From DATKEH01 sp035546355 (GTDB taxonomy: Bacteria; Acidobacteriota; Thermoanaerobaculia; Multivoradales; JAIOJS01): 23,295 nucleotides of DNA. Under the pieces are notes generated by a model, which did not search any database, was not told the origin of the DNA, and saw only the letters and a program-made list of their open reading frames with translations. Below are positions 1 to 9,458 of the stretch, in pieces. Location of the stretch: contig DATKEH010000233.1 of assembly GCA_035546355.1 (NCBI GenBank), forward strand, positions 1-23,295. Reading direction: 5' to 3'. How positions within the stretch are numbered: position 1 is the stretch's first letter; the number at the start of each line of letters is the position of its first letter. Made by a program: the position numbers and the translations under genes.

Positions 1-1335
1 CTACGGCGCTGCGGCCCGCACCCACTCGCCATAGCGCAGCGGCTCGCCGCGCTCCCACGGACGGTAGGCGTTGGCGAAGTCGATGCGCTCGCCGAGCGGC
101 GGGTGGCTGGCGCGCAGCAGCCGGAAGACCCAGCCCGGGCGCGGGTTGGAGAGGTTCTCGGTCTGCAGGGCGACGAAGGCGGTCGCCGCCGGTCGGCTCG
201 CCTGCGTCAGCTCGAGGGCGAAGACGTCGGCCTGGTGCTCCTGGTGGCGCGAGTAGGCGAGGGCAAAGGGGGAGAGCAGCAGCCCGTAGAGGTTGAGCAG
301 CAGGGCGAGCAGCGGCAGGGAGGCGGGGTCGGCGAGGCGCGTGAAGCCGAAGCGCGCCCCCCAGCGCCGCAGCATGCCGCCGCTGGTGCGATGGATCAGC
401 CACAGCCCGAGCAGCACCACCGCCCCCGACAGCAGCACGCCGCGGGTGACGTGGCCGAGGACGTAGTGGCCGAGCTCGTGCGCCATGACGAACAGCACCT
501 CGTCGTCGTCCAGGCGCGCCAGCAGGGTGTCCCACAGCACGATGCGGTGGGTGCCGGCGAAGCCGGTGACGTAGGCGTTCACCCGCTTGGTATCGACGCT
601 CTTGGCGACCTCGTACACGCGGTCGGCGTCCATGCCCACACGGTCGGCGAGGGCGAGGATCTTCGCCTCCAGCCGCTGGTCCTGCATCGGCCCGAAGTCG
701 TTGAACAGCGGTGCGATCCAGATCGGCGACACCAGCATGACGAAGCACAGGAAGGGAACGGCGGCCAGCCCGGTGTAGAGCCACCAGCGCCGCGGGCTCC
801 TGGCCAGCAGCAGGTAGGGCATCCACAGGAAGGAGGCAGCGATCAGGCTCACGCCCAACGCCTTGGCCGAATCGGTCGCCCACTTGACCAGGGTCTTGTT
901 GGACAGGCCGTAGGCGTGCTGCCGGGCGAAGCCGGCGAGCGACAGGGGGACGTCGACCAGATAGGTGATGGTCGTGTAGGCGGCGACGAAGAGCAGCAGC
1001 GTGAGGAGCCAACGGCCGCGAGCATGCCGCGCCGCCCAGTCGCGCAGGCGCGCCGAGAGACCGCTGAACAGGATGACCGCGGGCACGGCGAGCCCCCACA
1101 GCACGGCCACCGTCCACAGCAGGTTGCCGCTGCGGTAGTACGAGAGCGCCTCGGTGCTGGGCTCGGGGACGGAGACCGGGCCCTCGGCGGCGTGTCCGGC
1201 CGTCGCCTCCGGGGGTGGCGGCGGGTCGGGGCGCATCGGGGCTCGGGCCGGAGAGGAGTCGGCTGCCCACGCCGCGGCGGCGATGGCGGCGATTCCGGCC
1301 AGCGCGGCGGCGAGAACGACGGCGCGGCGAGGCAT
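1..1335 (-). CDS. M48 family membrane metalloprotease (Ste24/CAAX prenyl protease 1-like)
   Basis: 444-residue integral membrane zinc peptidase of the Ste24 type. Seen: an N-terminal hydrophobic segment (residues about 5-25, possibly a signal peptide or anchor), several further membrane spans, then the zinc site HELGH at 286-290 with catalytic E287, and the third ligand E366 in an S-R-x-x-E-x-x-A-D context. Length and layout match Ste24 (about 400-470 residues). In eukaryotes this family clips prenylated CAAX proteins; bacterial members act on membrane or misfolded proteins, and the substrate here cannot be told. The ATG at 1335-1333 is preceded by no Shine-Dalgarno sequence; a TAGACT hexamer ends six bases upstream, so the mRNA may be leaderless. 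It follows the cytidine deaminase in the same direction after 120 bases. Family is secure; substrate unknown. Confidence 0.93.
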   Translation of the reverse strand: MPRRAVVLAAALAGIAAIAAAAWAADSSPARAPMRPDPPPPPEATAGHAAEGPVSVPEPSTEALSYYRSGNLLWTVAVLWGLAVPAVILFSGLSARLRDWAARHARGRWLLTLLLFVAAYTTITYLVDVPLSLAGFARQHAYGLSNKTLVKWATDSAKALGVSLIAASFLWMPYLLLARSPRRWWLYTGLAAVPFLCFVMLVSPIWIAPLFNDFGPMQDQRLEAKILALADRVGMDADRVYEVAKSVDTKRVNAYVTGFAGTHRIVLWDTLLARLDDDEVLFVMAHELGHYVLGHVTRGVLLSGAVVLLGLWLIHRTSGGMLRRWGARFGFTRLADPASLPLLALLLNLYGLLLSPFALAYSRHQEHQADVFALELTQASRPAATAFVALQTENLSNPRPGWVFRLLRASHPPLGERIDFANAYRPWERGEPLRYGEWVRAAAP

Positions 1336-1341
1336 CGCGGA

Positions 1342-1347
1342 AGTCTA
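1342..1347 (-). promoter_or_regulatory. Candidate -10 box of the M48 protease (leaderless)
   Basis: On the minus strand TAGACT lies six bases (TCCGCG) before the ATG. Transcription would begin on or next to the A of the start codon. There is no purine-rich ribosome binding site in the spacer and no convincing -35 box. Confidence 0.45.
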
Positions 1348-1455
1348 GCGGCAGCAGGCGTGTCGGGGTGGGCGCGCGCTACCCGTCGAGCATCGCCAGT
1401 CGGCGCAGCAGGCGGCGGCCGCGCAGCCTACTGCCGCTGCCGGGCGCAGGCGCCT

Positions 1456-1866
1456 TCAGTCGCCGTGCGGCCCCGACCACTCGAAGCGGCAGGGGAGCAG
1501 CTCCTCGAGCCGGCTCTCGACCCGCTCGCCGGCGGGGTTGACCAGCAGGATGGGCATCTCGCGGGCGAACTCGGCGAGGCTCTCCAGGCACATACCGCAG
1601 GGCGGGGAGGGGGGTGAGGTGCCGGTGACCACCACCGCGGCCTGCGGCAGGGTCCTGCCCAGCGCCACGGCGGTGGTGACGGCGTTGCGCTCGGCGCAGA
1701 CGGTCAACCCGAAGGAGCGGTTCTCGACGTTGCAGCCGGCGACCACCGAGCCGTCCTCCATCAGCAGGGCGGCGCCGACGGGAAAGCGGCTGTAGGGCGC
1801 GTAGGCGCGCTGCTGGGCGGCCAGCGCGGCCTCCACCAGCGGCTCCCAATCGATCGGCGGGCTCAT
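1456..1866 (-). CDS. cdd: Cytidine deaminase
   Basis: 136-residue homotetramer-class cytidine deaminase, which hydrolyses cytidine and deoxycytidine to uridine forms in pyrimidine salvage. Seen: substrate motif CNVEN at 45-49, the CAE motif with zinc ligand C57 and proton-shuttle E59, and PCGMC at 89-93 supplying zinc ligands C90 and C93. Length fits the small Bacillus/human-type enzyme (about 130-146). The open frame continues far upstream, but that part runs antisense-frame through mdh; homology begins at the ATG at 1866-1864. No Shine-Dalgarno precedes this start; GATAAT lies nine bases upstream, so the transcript is probably leaderless or nearly so. It lies 59 bases downstream of mdh, in the same direction. 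Confidence 0.94.
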   Translation of the reverse strand: MSPPIDWEPLVEAALAAQQRAYAPYSRFPVGAALLMEDGSVVAGCNVENRSFGLTVCAERNAVTTAVALGRTLPQAAVVVTGTSPPSPPCGMCLESLAEFAREMPILLVNPAGERVESRLEELLPCRFEWSGPHGD

Positions 1867-1875
1867 GGTGCCCGC

Positions 1876-1881
1876 ATTATC
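1876..1881 (-). promoter_or_regulatory. Candidate -10 box of cdd (leaderless or near-leaderless)
   Basis: Minus-strand GATAAT nine bases before the cdd ATG. The spacer (GCGGGCACC) has no ribosome binding site. It is the most AT-rich point in the mdh-cdd gap. Confidence 0.4.
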
Positions 1882-1896
1882 GCTCAGAGCGAGCCA

Positions 1897-1928
1897 CGGC
1901 GCCGGGCGGCCGCGGAGGGCCGCCCCTA
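1897..1928 (-). repeat. Palindromic stop-codon element, copy 1 (3' end of mdh)
   Basis: Read on the minus strand it starts with TAGGGGCGGCCCT, whose TAG is the mdh stop codon, then CCGC, GGCCGCC, one base, and GGCGCCG. It folds into a perfect 8-bp stem (plus-strand GGGCGGCC 1904-1911 with GGCCGCCC 1918-1925, loop GCGGAG). The same element occurs at 6871-6905 after the phosphatase gene. It could act as a transcription terminator or mRNA 3' stabiliser, although no T-run follows. Two copies and shared blocks make it a real repeat; its role is inferred. Confidence 0.75.
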
Positions 1929-2906
1929 CGACAGCAGCTCTTCGACCGCGGTGCGCTCCTCGCGCAGCTCGCGGTCGGTCAAGTCCATGCGCTGGCGGCT
2001 GAAGGGGTCGACCTCGAGCCCCTGGACGATCTCCCAGCGGCCGTCGCGGCAGGTGCAGGGGTAGGAGTAGACGACCCCCTCGGCGATGCCGTAGCTGCCG
2101 TCGGAGGGCACCGCCATGCTCACCCAGTCGCCCTCCGCTGTGCCCCGCACCCAGTCGCGGACGTGGTCGAGGGCGGACGAGGCCGCCGACGCCGCCGAAG
2201 AGGCGCCGCGCGCCGCGATGATCGCCGCCCCGCGCTGCTGCACGGTGGGGATGAAGGTCTGGCGGTACCACTCCTCGTCGACCCGCTCGCGGGCCGGCGA
2301 CCCGCCGATGGTGCAGTGGCCGATGTCGGGGTACTGCGTCGCCGAGTGGTTGCCCCAGATCGCCACCCTGCGGATGGCGGTCACGTGCTCGCCGGTCTTC
2401 TCGGCGAGCTGCGACAGGGCGCGGTTGTGGTCCAGGCGGGTCATGGCGGTGAACTGCCGCCGGTCGAGGTCGGGGGCGTTGGCGGCGGCGATCAGACAGT
2501 TGGTGTTGGCCGGGTTGCCGACCACCAGCACCCGCACGTCGCGCGCGGCGTGGTCGTTGATCGCCCGCCCCTGCGGCGCGAAGATCTTGCCGTTGGCGCC
2601 CAGCAGGTCCTTGCGTTCCATCCCCGGGCCGCGAGGCCTGGCGCCCACCAGCAGGCAGTAGTCGGCCGCGGCGAACCCCTCGGCGAGGTCGGTGGTGGCG
2701 ACCACCCCCTGCAGCAGCGGGAAGGCGCAGTCGTTGAGCTCCATGACCACGCCGGCGAGGGCGTCGAGGGCGGGGGGGATCTCGAGCAGCTGCAGGATCA
2801 CCGGCTGGGCGGGGCCCAGCAGGTCGCCGGCGGCGATGCGGAAGGTCAGGGCGTAGCCGATGTTGCCGGCGGCCCCGGTGACGGCCACGCGCGCGGGTCG
2901 CTTCAT
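1926..2906 (-). CDS. mdh: Malate dehydrogenase (NAD-dependent, Thermus/cytosolic type)
   Basis: 326 residues, close to the Thermus enzyme (327) and the eukaryotic cytosolic form. It interconverts malate and oxaloacetate in the TCA cycle. Seen: nucleotide-binding GAAGNIG (residues 11-17); E42 after the second strand, the acidic residue that gives NAD preference in the Thermus enzyme; substrate loop around R92 and R98 (RPRGPGMERKDLL); NPANTN at 131-136; and the catalytic pair D159 and H187 (GNHSATQYPD). The frame runs upstream to 3138, but homology starts at the ATG at 2906-2904, which has a GAGGGAG ribosome binding site. It is divergent from icd across a 218-base gap. The stop codon TAG forms the first three bases of a palindromic repeat. 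Confidence 0.96.
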   Translation of the reverse strand: MKRPARVAVTGAAGNIGYALTFRIAAGDLLGPAQPVILQLLEIPPALDALAGVVMELNDCAFPLLQGVVATTDLAEGFAAADYCLLVGARPRGPGMERKDLLGANGKIFAPQGRAINDHAARDVRVLVVGNPANTNCLIAAANAPDLDRRQFTAMTRLDHNRALSQLAEKTGEHVTAIRRVAIWGNHSATQYPDIGHCTIGGSPARERVDEEWYRQTFIPTVQQRGAAIIAARGASSAASAASSALDHVRDWVRGTAEGDWVSMAVPSDGSYGIAEGVVYSYPCTCRDGRWEIVQGLEVDPFSRQRMDLTDRELREERTAVEELLS

Positions 2907-3072
2907 GGCTCGGGTGCTCCCTCGGTAGGAACCCGCGGCCGCTGCCGGCGCCCACGGGTCGATGGGATGGTGGGGCGGCGGCCCGCCCCGGCGGCAACGG
3001 CCCGATCTTACCGTCGGCGGGGCCGCTCTGGCGCCCACCCGCGGGGGCGGGAGAGGTCGCCGGAGCGCGTGA

Positions 3073-3078
3073 TATAAC
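3073..3078 (+). promoter_or_regulatory. Candidate extended -10 box of icd
   Basis: TGA-TATAAC at 3070-3078 is an extended -10 pattern (TGn before the hexamer) in the gap between divergent mdh and icd, about 46 bases before the icd ATG. No clear TTGACA lies upstream. No matching box was identified for mdh on the other strand. Confidence 0.5.
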
Positions 3079-3124
3079 CGCGCCGCGCCCCCCGCCGGGA
3101 CCTTCCCAGCACGCCGAGAGGAGG

Positions 3125-4378
<1,254 letters not shown>

Positions 4379-4381
4379 CCG

Positions 4382-4403
4382 ACGGCGGTCGGAGCGCCGC
4401 CGT
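4382..4403 (+). terminator. Hairpin after icd, possible terminator
   Basis: ACGGCGG (4382-4388) pairs perfectly with CCGCCGT (4397-4403) around an 8-base loop, starting four bases after the icd stop. What follows is GAACTTCCCC rather than a T-run, so it is a weak intrinsic terminator at best. Confidence 0.4.
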
Positions 4404-4425
4404 GAACTTCCCCGGCGCTTTCCCG

Positions 4426-4431
4426 TAGAGT
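4426..4431 (+). promoter_or_regulatory. Candidate -10 box of the membrane phosphatase
   Basis: TAGAGT, 36 bases before the ATG at 4468, resembles the -10 boxes of other genes in the window. The predicted leader contains a 7-bp hairpin (CGGAGCC 4436-4442 with GGCTCCG 4452-4458) ending nine bases before the ATG, and no good ribosome binding site. Confidence 0.35.
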
Positions 4432-4467
4432 ACGCCGGAGCCTCCGGACACGGCTCCGCTGACTCCC

Positions 4468-6873
4468 ATGTCGACACGGCAGATCTTCGCCTGGCTGATC
4501 GCGGCGGCGGTGGCGGCGGTGGCGATCCCGCTCCTCGTCCCGCGCGCCTTCCCGCTGTTCCCGATGGGCTGGGAGGTGACCGCAGCGGAGGCGCGGGCGA
4601 TCGCGCTGGAGCGCATCCGCGGGCTCGGGGAGCTGCCCGCCGATCCCTACGTCGTGGTCTTCCGCGACGGCGATTTCTCGCTCGAGCGCCGGCTCCTCGA
4701 GCGCTTCGCGGCGGGTGACGGGGAGCCGCCGGAGCTGCTGCGGCGCCGGCTCTTCGGGTGGGAGGTGCGGGTCTATGCGGCCGACGCTCCGGCGCCCGAA
4801 TGGACCTGGCGCGTGCGCGTCTCGCCCGGCGGCGAGGTGTCGATGCTGCGCTTCGACCTGCCCGCGCGTCAGGGCGGGGAGGGGGAGGCGCCGGAACCGG
4901 CCGCGGCGCGGGCGCGGGCCGGCGACTTCCTCCGTCAGTCCGGATTCGACCCCGGGGCGTTCGCCGAGCCGCAGGTGCGCGCCGAGCAGCTGGCCCGGCG
5001 CACCGACCTGTCGCTGCGCTATCCGGCCCGCGAGGCGAGCGACGGGCTGCCGCCGTGGGGAGTCGAGGTGCGGTTCGTCGGCGACCGTCTCGCCGGCTAC
5101 CAGACCTGGATGGAGGCGCCGGAGGGGCGCGAGGACGCCAGCCCCTTCGAGCAGTACCTGCTGCTCTACTTCGGCGCCAACATCCTGCTGTTCCTCCTCA
5201 TCGGAGTGCTGGGCGTGCTCTTCGTGCGGCGCTACCACCACGGCGAGGTGGGGGTGAACCGTGCCCTGCAGATCTTCCTGCTGGTGCTCGGCAGCGGATT
5301 GCTGGCGCTGGCGCTGACCGCCGTTCCCGCCGCCGAGACGATGATGCAGGGGATCCTGGCGCGTTCCGCGAGCACCTGGCTGGGGCTGGTCCTGCGGGCG
5401 GTGTTCGGGGCGCTGCCGCTGGCCGTGCTCGCGGCGCTCGCCTGGGCGGTGGGCGAGTCGGTGGCGCACGAGCGGTGGGGCGGCAAGCTGGCCTCGTTCG
5501 ACGCCCTCTTCCACGGCGCGTGGCGCAGCGTCACGGTGGCTCGGGCCAGCCTGCGCGGCCTGGCGCTGGGCCTGCTGCTGCTCGCCGCCCTCCTGGGCTT
5601 GGCGCTGGTGTCCCGGGGCTGGGGCGCGTTCACGCTGGCCTCGGCGGTGGTCGACATGCAGCTCAACCCGGGGGGCTGGAGCGGCCTGGCGCAGGTCGGG
5701 CGGCTGGGGCTGGAGCTTCCCGCGCTGCTGGTGGTCTGCCTGTTCTTCAACGCCGTCTTCCGGCGGCGGCTGGGTGTCTGGATGGGGGGCTCGCTGACGG
5801 TCCTCGTCGGCATGTTCCTGCTGCTGCCGGCGATCCTCCCGGTGCCCGTCCTGCAGGGGCTCCCCGCCTGGCTGCTGTGGACGGCGGTGCCGGTGCTGGC
5901 CTTCTGGCGCTGGGACCTGCTGACCTCGCTGCTCACCGGCCTGACCGCCGTCGGGGTGCTCGCAGTGCTGCCGCTGGTGCTGGCCGCGGATCCCCGGTTG
6001 CAGCTGCAGGGCTGGGTGCCGCTGCTGGCGCTCGCCCTGCCGTTGCTGATCAGCGCCCGGCAGCTCCACGGCGGCCGCGAGTTCGTCTACCACTACGAAG
6101 AGGTGCCGCCCCACGTGCGCCGCATCGCCGAGCGCGAGCGGCAGCGGGTCGAGCTCGAGACCGCCCGCGAGATCCAGAGCGCCATCCTGCCGCTGCTGCC
6201 GTCGCGGCTCGCCGGCTTCGAGATCGCCCACGCCTACGAGCCGGCGACCGAAGTGGGCGGCGACTTCTACGACGTGCTCGCCCTCGAGGACGGCCGGCTG
6301 GCGGTGGCGGTGGGCGACGTCGCCGGCCACGGCGTTTCGAGCGGCCTGGTGATGTCGATGGTCAAGTCGGCCCTGGCGGTGCAGGTGACGTTCGACCCGG
6401 AAGTGCACGCCGTCTTCGGCACGCTCAACCGCATGGTCTTCCAGAGCGCCCGGCGGCGGATGTTGGCGACCCTCTCCTACGCCCTGCTCGACCGCGAGCG
6501 CCGCGAGCTGGTCTACGCCAGCGCCGGCCACATCCTCCCCTACCGAGTGACCGCCGAGGGGAGGGTGTACGAGCTCGAAGGGGGGGCCTATCCCCTCGGG
6601 GTGCGGCCGACCTTCGCGCCGGCGGTGCGGCGCGAACGGATGGAGCCGGGGGATTACCTGGTGCTGCTGAGCGACGGCCTGGTGGAGGCGACACCCGAGC
6701 AGAACGACGAGCCGTTCGGCTTCGAGCGCCTCGAGGAGAGTCTGGCGCGCCACGCCGGCGGCACGCCGGAGGCGCTGATGCGCGGGCTGCTGGCCGACCT
6801 CGAAGACCACACCGGCGGCCGCCCACGGGAGGACGACGTCACGGTGGTGGCGGTGCGGCTGCCGGTCCTCTAG
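4468..6873 (+). CDS. Multi-pass membrane protein with C-terminal SpoIIE/RsbU-type PP2C serine phosphatase
   Basis: 801 residues. The C-terminal third (about 570-801) is a SpoIIE/RsbU PP2C domain with its metal-binding acids visible: D599 in GGDFYD, D617 in VGDVAGHG, D736 in LLSDGLVEA, D789 and D790 in REDDVTVV. Such domains usually dephosphorylate anti-anti-sigma (STAS) proteins. A charged helix (about 545-575) links it to the membrane part. The N-terminus has one span (about 6-28), then an extracytoplasmic region of about 200 residues with two PepSY-like helix starts (near 33 and 145), then eight or nine further spans between about 230 and 530. This sensor region matches no family I can name; its layout recalls acidobacterial CPBP-protease-like proteins but no EExxxR motif was seen. 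No STAS or anti-sigma kinase gene is nearby, so the target is unknown. The stop TAG begins palindromic element copy 2. Confidence 0.88.
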   Translation: MSTRQIFAWLIAAAVAAVAIPLLVPRAFPLFPMGWEVTAAEARAIALERIRGLGELPADPYVVVFRDGDFSLERRLLERFAAGDGEPPELLRRRLFGWEVRVYAADAPAPEWTWRVRVSPGGEVSMLRFDLPARQGGEGEAPEPAAARARAGDFLRQSGFDPGAFAEPQVRAEQLARRTDLSLRYPAREASDGLPPWGVEVRFVGDRLAGYQTWMEAPEGREDASPFEQYLLLYFGANILLFLLIGVLGVLFVRRYHHGEVGVNRALQIFLLVLGSGLLALALTAVPAAETMMQGILARSASTWLGLVLRAVFGALPLAVLAALAWAVGESVAHERWGGKLASFDALFHGAWRSVTVARASLRGLALGLLLLAALLGLALVSRGWGAFTLASAVVDMQLNPGGWSGLAQVGRLGLELPALLVVCLFFNAVFRRRLGVWMGGSLTVLVGMFLLLPAILPVPVLQGLPAWLLWTAVPVLAFWRWDLLTSLLTGLTAVGVLAVLPLVLAADPRLQLQGWVPLLALALPLLISARQLHGGREFVYHYEEVPPHVRRIAERERQRVELETAREIQSAILPLLPSRLAGFEIAHAYEPATEVGGDFYDVLALEDGRLAVAVGDVAGHGVSSGLVMSMVKSALAVQVTFDPEVHAVFGTLNRMVFQSARRRMLATLSYALLDRERRELVYASAGHILPYRVTAEGRVYELEGGAYPLGVRPTFAPAVRRERMEPGDYLVLLSDGLVEATPEQNDEPFGFERLEESLARHAGGTPEALMRGLLADLEDHTGGRPREDDVTVVAVRLPVL

Positions 6874-6905
6874 GGGCGGCCCTGCGGGGCGGCCGCCAGG
6901 CGCCG
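6871..6905 (+). repeat. Palindromic stop-codon element, copy 2 (3' end of the phosphatase gene)
   Basis: Starts with TAGGGGCGGCCCT, identical over 13 bases to copy 1; TAG is the stop codon of the phosphatase gene. After a 7-base variable part come GGCCGCC, one base, and GGCGCCG, again as in copy 1. Stem GGCGGCC (6875-6881) pairs with GGCCGCC (6891-6897), loop 9 bases. It lies between converging genes (the sulfite oxidase stop is at 6920), so it may also terminate both transcripts. Confidence 0.75.
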
Positions 6906-6919
6906 CCGGCGGACGTCGG

Positions 6920-8050
6920 CTACTCCGCCCGCGGGTCCTCCAGGGCTCCGTCCTCCTCGTCGCCGCCCGCGCACCACACCCGCACGCGGTGCCAGGCGTT
7001 GTTCATGTACCCCTTGAAGTTCCACAGCTGCGCCGGGTCTTCCGGCTGGGTGAGGGCGGCCGAGTCCCAGGCGCGGCAGGCCAGCTCGTGGGCGCCGCCC
7101 GGCAGCTCCACCTCGGCCTCCCACAGGCTCCACACCCCGGGCGGCGCCGGCTCGTGCCGCGCCGTCCCCCAGCTCCTGCCGTGGTCCGCCGTCACCTCCA
7201 CCCGCTCGACCGTGCGATCGCCGCCGGCCATGGCGTAGCCGCGCAGGCGCACCGGCCCGGCCGCCAGCTCCTGGCCATCGACGGGATCGCAGATCACGGA
7301 GGTGAGCGACAGCTCGCCGAGCATCAGGCCCTGGCTCCATTCGGCGGTCTCGGGCGCGGCCGAGGAGGGGAACAGCCGGTACGAGCGCTGCTGGTAGTAG
7401 TTGTCCGAGGGCTCGAGCTGCACCCGCACCCGGCACAGCCATTTGACGCTGCGCGCCGCGACGTAGCCGGGCACCACGACGCGCAGCGGGTGGCCGTGCT
7501 CGGCAGGCAGCGGCTCGCCGTTCATCTCCCAGGCCAGCAGCACGTCGGGGTCGAGCGCCTTGGCCAGGGGGACCGAGCCGCCGAAGCCGAACGCCTCCTC
7601 GCCCTTGACCACCCGGTCGAGCCCGAGGAAGGCGACATGGCGGGCGCCGTCGAGCAGCCCCGCTCCCCGCAACACCTCGGCCAGCGGGGTGCCGCGCCAG
7701 ACGGCGGTGCCGAGGGCGCTGCCTCCCCACGGCACCTCCCCGGGGATCGCGGCGACCCGCACCAGCTCGTCGCGCCGGTTGCCGGCGCACTGCAGCGTCG
7801 CCGTCACCTCGACCGTCGGGAACATCGCCTGGAGGTCGGGCAGGCGCAGGCGCAGCGGCCGCTCGACCATCCCCTCGACCTCGAGGCGGTAGTCGGCGGC
7901 GTCGAGGGCCGGGATCGGCGCGTGGTTGCGCACGTAGAACAGCTCGGTGGGGGTGACCGCTCGCTCGGCGACCCGCGCCAACGGCGGCTGGCCGTTGAGC
8001 GGCTCGTTCTGCAGGACCTGGAAGTCGGGGTGCTTGCGCGGGTCGGGCAC
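6920..8050 (-). CDS. Sulfite oxidase-type molybdopterin oxidoreductase, cytosolic, without heme domain
   Basis: 376 residues. Molybdenum-pterin domain followed by the dimerisation (Mo-co dimer) domain of sulfite oxidases. Seen: C88 in LQCAGNRR, the cysteine that binds molybdenum; R41 in YVRNH, R93, W108, Y272 and R355 in NAWHRV, matching by motif and spacing the substrate-site residues of animal sulfite oxidase (chicken R138, R190, W204, Y322, R450). It should oxidise sulfite to sulfate. No signal peptide or Tat motif and no cytochrome b5 domain, and no SorB-like cytochrome gene next to it, so the electron acceptor is unknown. The GTG at 8050-8048 is chosen because GAGGAGGA lies six bases before it and homology begins there. 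It is divergent from sucC across 234 bases and convergent with the phosphatase gene. Confidence 0.92.
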   Translation of the reverse strand: MPDPRKHPDFQVLQNEPLNGQPPLARVAERAVTPTELFYVRNHAPIPALDAADYRLEVEGMVERPLRLRLPDLQAMFPTVEVTATLQCAGNRRDELVRVAAIPGEVPWGGSALGTAVWRGTPLAEVLRGAGLLDGARHVAFLGLDRVVKGEEAFGFGGSVPLAKALDPDVLLAWEMNGEPLPAEHGHPLRVVVPGYVAARSVKWLCRVRVQLEPSDNYYQQRSYRLFPSSAAPETAEWSQGLMLGELSLTSVICDPVDGQELAAGPVRLRGYAMAGGDRTVERVEVTADHGRSWGTARHEPAPPGVWSLWEAEVELPGGAHELACRAWDSAALTQPEDPAQLWNFKGYMNNAWHRVRVWCAGGDEEDGALEDPRAE

Positions 8051-8171
8051 GGCGGTTCCTCCTCGGACGGCGCGGTCGCCGGCCCGAGAGGCTATCGCGG
8101 GGCGGCATGGGTTGCCAGCCGCAGGCGGAGTCGCCGCGGTCGGGGAAGTGCCGGCGGCGGCGCTGGGCTGA

Positions 8172-8177
8172 TAGACT
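8172..8177 (+). promoter_or_regulatory. Candidate extended -10 box of the sucCD operon
   Basis: TGA-TAGACT at 8169-8177, an extended -10 pattern, in the gap between the divergent sulfite oxidase gene and sucC. It would give a leader of about 100 bases, containing a possible hairpin (CCGGGC 8241-8246 with GCCCGG 8255-8260) before the sucC ribosome binding site. On the other strand TAGCCT (8094-8089) is a weak candidate for the sulfite oxidase gene. Confidence 0.5.
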
Positions 8178-8284
8178 CGCGGCCCGCGGGGCGGAGTCCG
8201 AGGGTCCCTTCGCGACCCCCCGCCGACCTGCCGTTCGCGCCCGGGCCAGGCGTCGCCCGGAATGCCATCTCGAGAGGGGTTCCC

Positions 8285-9457
<1,173 letters not shown>

Positions 9458-9458
9458 G

